This document shows, piece by piece, positions 59,893 through 64,000 of a stretch of DNA of 64,000 nt. The stretch's first letter is position 1. Every line of letters begins with the position of its first letter. Source of the DNA: Candidatus Acidianus copahuensis (GTDB taxonomy: Archaea > Thermoproteota > Thermoprotei_A > Sulfolobales > Sulfolobaceae); NCBI RefSeq assembly GCF_000632495.1, contig NZ_JFZT01000047.1, positions 23,481 through 87,480 of the forward strand. Reading direction: 5' to 3'. The notes beneath the pieces are model-generated. The model did not search any database, was not told the DNA's origin, and saw only the letters and a program-made list of their open reading frames with translations. The position numbers and the translations under genes were made by a program.

Positions 59893-60501
59893 TTAACTGT
59901 TCCTCAATTGAGGAAGTGATAAAAGTTTAGACTTTTCTATTTCGACCTTTCTTAACGGTGCTATTTTTTTAACCTCGTTAAATATATCGTTGGATAGTTT
60001 ACCAAAAACTATATCTTGTATTAGCTCATCAAATGTTTTGCTCTCAGAGGACTTTCGTATTATATCATCCATTATTTTTCTTATTGCAGTACGTTGTTCT
60101 CTATGAATTCTATAAGTAGATAATGCTAGAGCTTTCAATCTTATGGAGTATCCATCTTTAGTTGTAACTTCTGTAATACTATTTATCTTAGAGCTTTTTC
60201 TCCTAACCAATGACCTTATATAATCCCTTGATAACTCATGGCCATTAAAGACAGTAACTAATCTATCAGCATCATTAGCTACAATTTTAAAATATAAATG
60301 AACGTAAACCATACTAAAATCTCCCGTAAGATCGTATAGAGTAGTTTCAACTTTTCTACCTAAGGCCTGAACGGGAGTATATGCTGGCGTAGAACCTAAT
60401 GATACTTCCCCAAAAACCTTTGGGGCTAATATAGAATACCATTTCTTTAGCTTCCACTTATCCCTTACAGAGCCTCCAAGTGATTTTGACTTTGATGACA
60501 T
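59893..60501 (-). CDS. rps3ae: Ribosomal protein eS1
   Basis: 202 residues, archaeal eS1 (S3Ae). DKWKLKKWYSILAPKVFGEV, LYDLTGDFSMVYVHLYFKIV and TYRIHREQRTAIRKIMDDII are family segments. Stands between the nucleotidylyltransferase gene and trmJ with short gaps. Confidence 0.96.
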   Translation of the reverse strand: MSSKSKSLGGSVRDKWKLKKWYSILAPKVFGEVSLGSTPAYTPVQALGRKVETTLYDLTGDFSMVYVHLYFKIVANDADRLVTVFNGHELSRDYIRSLVRRKSSKINSITEVTTKDGYSIRLKALALSTYRIHREQRTAIRKIMDDIIRKSSESKTFDELIQDIVFGKLSNDIFNEVKKIAPLRKVEIEKSKLLSLPQLRNS

Positions 60502-60540
60502 GTTAAATGAAATGGTAATTCCATATATTTAAGATCTATC

Positions 60541-61233
60541 TCACTCATTTTGATGAAGTAACTTCATGTATACCTTTCTTAAAAAACGTACTATGGCCCA
60601 TGCTTCTTCATTATCTCTAACACCTTGTAATAAGCTTCTTTTAACAGCTACAAACATTGGATAATCACTGTTTGATCTTGAAATCTGTCTAAATATTTTT
60701 TCACTATATTCTCCAATAAATCTTAATGGTTCTGGAGAAACTGCAACAATATTCTGATTTTTAGTTTCCTTTCTCTTTTTCCATATTTCGTAAAGTATTA
60801 TACTAACAGCATGTGATAAATTTAATGTAGGGTATTTTTCGCTTGCTGGTATAAAAACAAGAAAATCAGCAGCATATATCTCTTGTCTAGTTAGTCCAAC
60901 ACTCTCTCTACCAAATATAATTGCAATTTTCTTGTTATCGTCTATATCTATTTCCCATGGCTTAATTGACTTTCTTAACATATCTCCTTCATTATTAGCT
61001 ATACTTGATGTTGCAATCTTCAAATCAATATCTTGTATGGCCTCGATATAAGAACTAACAATTACCGCTTTATCAAGTATATCTGAACCTTTGGCAGAAA
61101 AAGGAATTGCCTTTTTTACATCACATCGAGGATTTACAATATATAATTCATCAATTTCATAATTTTTACATAGTCTTGCTATAAATCCAACGTTATACTC
61201 CCCTTCTGGCTCAACTAGAACTACTCTTATCAT
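60541..61233 (-). CDS. trmJ: tRNA 2'-O-methyltransferase TrmJ (SPOUT/TrmH family)
   Basis: Methylates the 2'-OH of nucleotide 32 in the tRNA anticodon loop; the Sulfolobus acidocaldarius enzyme is specific for cytidine. 230 residues: VLVEPEGEYNVGFIARLCKN, FGRESVGLTRQEIYAAD and YPTLNLSHAVSIILYEIWKK are the three SPOUT motifs with the knot, followed by a C-terminal helical extension. Overlaps the HemK2-like gene by 23 bases. Confidence 0.94.
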   Translation of the reverse strand: MIRVVLVEPEGEYNVGFIARLCKNYEIDELYIVNPRCDVKKAIPFSAKGSDILDKAVIVSSYIEAIQDIDLKIATSSIANNEGDMLRKSIKPWEIDIDDNKKIAIIFGRESVGLTRQEIYAADFLVFIPASEKYPTLNLSHAVSIILYEIWKKRKETKNQNIVAVSPEPLRFIGEYSEKIFRQISRSNSDYPMFVAVKRSLLQGVRDNEEAWAIVRFLRKVYMKLLHQNE

Positions 61234-61804
61234 GAAACTCTACTGCAAAGATTGTCTCTAAACCTATATTTTTCTCTACTTTTTTCCTGATCGTTAATCC
61301 TTTTTTTTCTGCATAAGACAGAACCCTTTCATAATCAGTAAGGCTAGAATATAGTGTATAGATCCTTTTTGCTTTAACATGATCGAAAAAACGTATAAGT
61401 TCCTCACTTCCAGTGGGTCCTCCAGACCAGCTATACTCTATCCACTCTTTTCTTTCTTCATAAGGTAAATATGGGGGATTAAATATGGCTACGTCAAACT
61501 TAACGTCTCTTATACATGTTAACATTTCACAATTTATTACTTCTATCCACGCAGAATTAATTCTAGATGTGCATAATGTAGATATAGCTGCAAAAGGATT
61601 TATATCAATCGCTACTACTTCACCTCCCATCTTAAAAGCTTCTAGACTAAGAATTCCACTGCCGGAACCAATTTCTATTACTTTATCTCCCTTCTTAATA
61701 TCGATTATTGACATTAGCAAACTAGTGTCATCCGAAGGTTCATATGTCTCATTATTTATACATATTTTAATTCTATTAAACTCAATAATTCTCTGACCTT
61801 CCAT
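61211..61804 (-). CDS. HemK2/Mtq2-like protein methyltransferase
   Basis: 197 residues of class I SAM-dependent methyltransferase: VIEIGSGSGILSLEAFK for SAM and IFNPPYLPYEERKEWIEYSW with the NPPY motif used on glutamine or nitrogen bases. Archaeal and eukaryotic HemK2 methylates Gln in release factor aRF1/eRF1 with Trm112 as partner; a Trm112-like gene is at 14977-15369. Other substrates are possible. It overlaps the KsgA gene by 49 bases. Confidence 0.88.
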   Translation of the reverse strand: MEGQRIIEFNRIKICINNETYEPSDDTSLLMSIIDIKKGDKVIEIGSGSGILSLEAFKMGGEVVAIDINPFAAISTLCTSRINSAWIEVINCEMLTCIRDVKFDVAIFNPPYLPYEERKEWIEYSWSGGPTGSEELIRFFDHVKAKRIYTLYSSLTDYERVLSYAEKKGLTIRKKVEKNIGLETIFAVEFHDKSSSS

Positions 61805-62412
61805 GGCTCAAATTCTCTAGCTCTCTTATTTGATATGGAAATAAAATTGCATCTCTTACTTAAACTCTTCAAAGTCTTGTTTCTATATCTTGATATACAT
61901 TTTAGAATATTATTTATTTTATCATCATAATTTGATGTACGCTCTAATATAACCAGTTGAGAGTAAACTTTAGGTATAGGCCTAAAATACCAAGGAGGAA
62001 ATATATCATTTTTAATTATTTTAAAATAAAAATTGATAATAAATGATATATACGTTGGATATGTTGTTAATTTATCTACTACGTCCTTCTGTAACACTAG
62101 AACAGATCTTTTTATTCCATTGTTTTTAATCATTTCTTCAAGAAAATTTGATGTTATGGAATAAGGCAGAGATGAAACTATTTGTCCTCTATTAAAAGGA
62201 AAAAATCTACCATCCCCTATGATTAAGTTATACTTTGATATAATTGGAATAAAATGTGTATCTATTTCTACGCATAAATCTGGATTAAGATATCTTGTTA
62301 ATGAACCTTTACCACATCCTATCTCAATAATTGGTCTCATATAAAAATTAACGGATGATATTACTTTCTTTATAGAATTATCATCAACTAAGAAGTTTTG
62401 TGAGAGTTTCAT
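61756..62412 (-). CDS. ksgA: KsgA/Dim1 rRNA adenine dimethyltransferase, short form
   Basis: Dimethylates two adjacent adenines near the 3' end of 16S rRNA. 218 residues: SQNFLVDDNSIKKV, IEIGCGKGSLTRYLN for SAM, and IVSSLPYSITSNFL in place of Asn-Leu-Pro-Tyr. It is about 40-50 residues shorter than typical KsgA, with a reduced C-terminal domain, and the motif IV Asn is Ser here. Overlaps DUF655 by 4 bases (ATGA). Confidence 0.9.
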   Translation of the reverse strand: MKLSQNFLVDDNSIKKVISSVNFYMRPIIEIGCGKGSLTRYLNPDLCVEIDTHFIPIISKYNLIIGDGRFFPFNRGQIVSSLPYSITSNFLEEMIKNNGIKRSVLVLQKDVVDKLTTYPTYISFIINFYFKIIKNDIFPPWYFRPIPKVYSQLVILERTSNYDDKINNILKCISRYRNKTLKSLSKRCNFISISNKRAREFEPWKVRELLSLIELKYV

Positions 62413-63053
62413 ATGACTTGTTTGAGTTTCTCCAGATATCCTATATATACTATATCTTGCTTCTTATCGAGATCTATTGGATAGACAAATAGATAATATT
62501 TATCTTCATGTGAGTCGGATTCTTCTATGTTTTGCTTTATTATTTCACTCATAATCCTTTTCTTAATTATCTGTGACACGTTTTTTAGACCTGTTCTATT
62601 TTCTATATCCTTATAACTCTCAAATATTTTCGCTTTTCTCTGGTCCAAGATAATTCGCAGAGTTTTCTTTCCTATACCTGGAAGTAGTTCTAAAGCATGA
62701 AACTTTAATGTTAAAGGTTCAGACTTATTAAAGAACGCTACGAACAAGTTTTCTTTATCTGTTATTATCTTTTCTATCACCTTCTCAAGATTACCCTTCG
62801 CTACGGAAGTTAGATCGTTATAATAAATTGTTGTATCAATTTTAGCACTAGGCTGTGGAGATTCCAGATCAAGCCTTTCTCCTTGCTCTAGCTCCCTATT
62901 AGGAAAAGCTTCCATCAAAATAAAGAATTCTTCTCCTACTACTTGAACAATAGGTTTATTTCTATGCATTTTATGTCTATCTAATGGATTACCTTCCTTC
63001 ATATAATCTAGCACATAAACGAACCTCTCCTTCGGTCTCCTTCTCTGTATCAT
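62409..63053 (-). CDS. DUF655 protein with helix-hairpin-helix
   Basis: 214 residues from the ATG at 63053 (MIQRRRPKERFVYVLDYMKE). The earlier in-frame start at 63098 adds 15 hydrophobic residues not typical of the family. The N-terminal half is OB-like; LELLPGIGKKTLRIILDQRK (near 135) is a clear helix-hairpin-helix. Archaeal DUF655 is usually encoded with Rpo4, eL21 and KsgA, as here; a nucleic-acid role is inferred. Confidence 0.9.
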   Translation of the reverse strand: MIQRRRPKERFVYVLDYMKEGNPLDRHKMHRNKPIVQVVGEEFFILMEAFPNRELEQGERLDLESPQPSAKIDTTIYYNDLTSVAKGNLEKVIEKIITDKENLFVAFFNKSEPLTLKFHALELLPGIGKKTLRIILDQRKAKIFESYKDIENRTGLKNVSQIIKKRIMSEIIKQNIEESDSHEDKYYLFVYPIDLDKKQDIVYIGYLEKLKQVI

Positions 63054-63094
63054 CTTTCCACAATAAATAATATTAGATAACACAATAAAAAATA

Positions 63095-63436
63095 TCAACT
63101 TTGGCTTGTATATTTCCTTACAATATCTAGTACTTTATCTATGTCGTCTTGACTATAAGTCTTACTATCTGTTGAAAGAATAGCCCTTACCTCATCAGTA
63201 GACATTGGACATATACTAGAGATAACCACACGAATATCTTCTCTTTGAATTATCTCTTTTAATTCGTCCATGATCTTTTCAGTTCCTTCTTCGTTGCATT
63301 TCGATATAAGGTTTAAGTAATCAAAAGTCCTTTGAAGTATTGCTGACGATTGGCCGTTCTTAATTAGTTCATCTATATATTTTTTGGCTAAAGCGTAAGG
63401 GATATAGCGTTCTTCCTCAATCATAAGTGAGGACAT
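63095..63436 (-). CDS. rpo4: RNA polymerase subunit Rpo4 (RpoF, Rpb4 homologue)
   Basis: 113 residues. Forms the stalk of RNA polymerase with Rpo7. ERYIPYALAKKYIDELIKNG and SICPMSTDEVRAILSTDSKT (HRDC-like) match archaeal Rpo4. It follows eL21 by 6 bases, the standard archaeal order. Confidence 0.94.
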   Translation of the reverse strand: MSSLMIEEERYIPYALAKKYIDELIKNGQSSAILQRTFDYLNLISKCNEEGTEKIMDELKEIIQREDIRVVISSICPMSTDEVRAILSTDSKTYSQDDIDKVLDIVRKYTSQS

Positions 63437-63442
63437 ACCTAC

Positions 63443-63745
63443 TCATCCAGACTTAAATAATATCATATGTTCAGGTCTTATCAGCAATGACTTCTGTTTT
63501 TCTCCTAATTTCAGTTTAACCTCATATGCCCTACCCCTTTTAGCTACTATTTCGGCTACTTTACCATGATATCTCCTATGAGGCATTCCATGATGAATAC
63601 TTGGATTTATCTTAATTACAACTTTCTCTCCAGGTTTATAGTCATACATTAATGAACCTAATGAGGGAATAGCTCCGCGTTCTCTTGGTGATTTTTTAAG
63701 GAGATTTCTGGATCTCGTTCTATTTCCTTTCGAATGAGCTACCAT
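63443..63745 (-). CDS. rpl21e: Ribosomal protein eL21
   Basis: 100 residues. VAHSKGNRTRSRNLLKKSPR and HHGMPHRRYHGKVAEIVAKR are the eL21 signature, with an SH3-like core. It leads the eL21-rpo4-DUF655-ksgA-hemK2-trmJ cluster and is divergent from tRNA-Leu. Confidence 0.96.
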   Translation of the reverse strand: MVAHSKGNRTRSRNLLKKSPRERGAIPSLGSLMYDYKPGEKVVIKINPSIHHGMPHRRYHGKVAEIVAKRGRAYEVKLKLGEKQKSLLIRPEHMILFKSG

Positions 63746-63799
63746 ATTTACTCTAGTAATAGCTTAGCTTATAACTGCAAATTAAATTTATGGGAAAGA

Positions 63800-63810
63800 C
63801 ATTTAAGTCG
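63800..63810 (+). promoter_or_regulatory. TATA box of tRNA-Leu
   Basis: ACATTTAAGTC centred about 27 bases upstream of the tRNA 5' end at 63832. Confidence 0.5.
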
Positions 63811-63831
63811 CTGTTTGTATTCTATAGTTGA

Positions 63832-63931
63832 GCGGGGATGCCCGAGCTTGGCCAAAGGGGGCGGACTTAAGATCCGCCGATAAGATATCCGCTGGTGAAG
63901 ACCTGCGTGGGTTCAAGTCCCACTCCCCGCA
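63832..63931 (+). tRNA. tRNA-Leu (TAA) with a 15-nt intron
   Basis: 100-nt gene. Acceptor GCGGGGA/TCCCCGC, anticodon stem GCGGA/TCCGC with loop CTTAAGA (anticodon TAA 63868-63870), variable stem GGT-GAAG-ACC, T arm GTGGG-TTCAAGT-CCCAC, discriminator A. The 3' half of the anticodon stem occurs twice, so removal of 15 nt after position 37 (63872-63886; boundary ambiguous by a few bases) restores an 85-nt class II tRNA. Such introns are cut at a bulge-helix-bulge by the archaeal splicing endonuclease. Confidence 0.9.
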
Positions 63932-64000
63932 TATTTAACGAGAAAATGAGGAAGGATTACGATATATTTTAGAACTTTTACTGTTCTTAGGAGTTTTAAG

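Noticed and set aside
63054..63098. Signal peptide on the DUF655 protein
   Set aside because: The 15 hydrophobic residues arise only if the frame is extended to 63098. The family start fits ATG 63053 and the protein is a cytosolic nucleic-acid-type protein.

Overview
The window is a 64 kb stretch of a Sulfolobales (Crenarchaeota) chromosome. Evidence: low-GC DNA with leaderless TATA promoters, GGTGA ribosome-binding sites inside operons, and a gene set and order typical of Sulfolobus-type archaea (ATP-dependent DNA ligase, Pdo, SsArd1-type acetyltransferase, Rpo4, archaeal exosome, CedA/CedA1, eukaryote-like r-proteins, intron-bearing tRNA-Leu). The genus cannot be fixed from the sequence alone. 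Most of the window is conserved core genome. No CRISPR array, rRNA operon or intact insertion sequence was seen.

Layout. (1) 1-16.9 kb: partial DNA ligase, dCTP deaminase, an RHH/coiled-coil protein, an operon of small membrane protein - Mut7-C nuclease - AMMECR1 - protein disulfide oxidoreductase, then RqcH, Rio2 kinase, a DUF460 RNase H-fold protein, SAM synthetase, an Sm protein, CTP synthase, hexulose-6-phosphate synthase, Trm112-like protein and phosphoglucosamine/phosphomannomutase. Initiator tRNA-Met is followed by a convincing C/D-box guide RNA. (2) 17-24 kb: an RHH-like gene with a paired GTATAC operator, a tightly overlapping four-gene cluster (DUF1464 ASKHA protein, nucleotidyltransferase, CitG-like protein, degenerate phosphoesterase) of unknown purpose, N-terminal acetyltransferase, CoaBC, three tRNAs and an H/ACA-like RNA candidate. 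(3) 24.2-25.5 kb: cedA1-cedA-cedA2, the membrane part of the crenarchaeal DNA-import system. (4) 25.5-44 kb, all on the minus strand: ileS, a SPOUT RNA methyltransferase whose frame is broken at an A8 run, then the long ribosomal operon from uL3 to uL15 with RNase P Rnp1, SecY, adenylate kinase, a YidC/EMC3-like protein, eL34 and Cmk. (5) 44-50 kb: leuB, DUF447, a 724-base gap with a broken TnpB-like zinc ribbon and a GC-rich chain of hairpins, HAD hydrolase, EF-2 and XPF nuclease. (6) 50-57 kb: the archaeal exosome/proteasome superoperon (Rnp2, Rnp3, COG1325, eL15 upstream; PsmA, SBDS, Rrp4, Rrp41, Rrp42, eL43, Brix, Pcc1, prefoldin beta). (7) 57-64 kb: YchF GTPase, GlmU-like nucleotidyltransferase, eS1, tRNA methyltransferase TrmJ, HemK2-like and KsgA/Dim1 methyltransferases, DUF655, Rpo4, eL21 and intron-containing tRNA-Leu.

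The dominant theme is the making, modification, quality control and turnover of RNA and ribosomes. The observations most worth checking are the -1 frameshift site in the SPOUT gene, the uncharacterised CitG/nucleotidyltransferase/ASKHA cluster, the guide-RNA candidates, and the TnpB/hairpin remnant.
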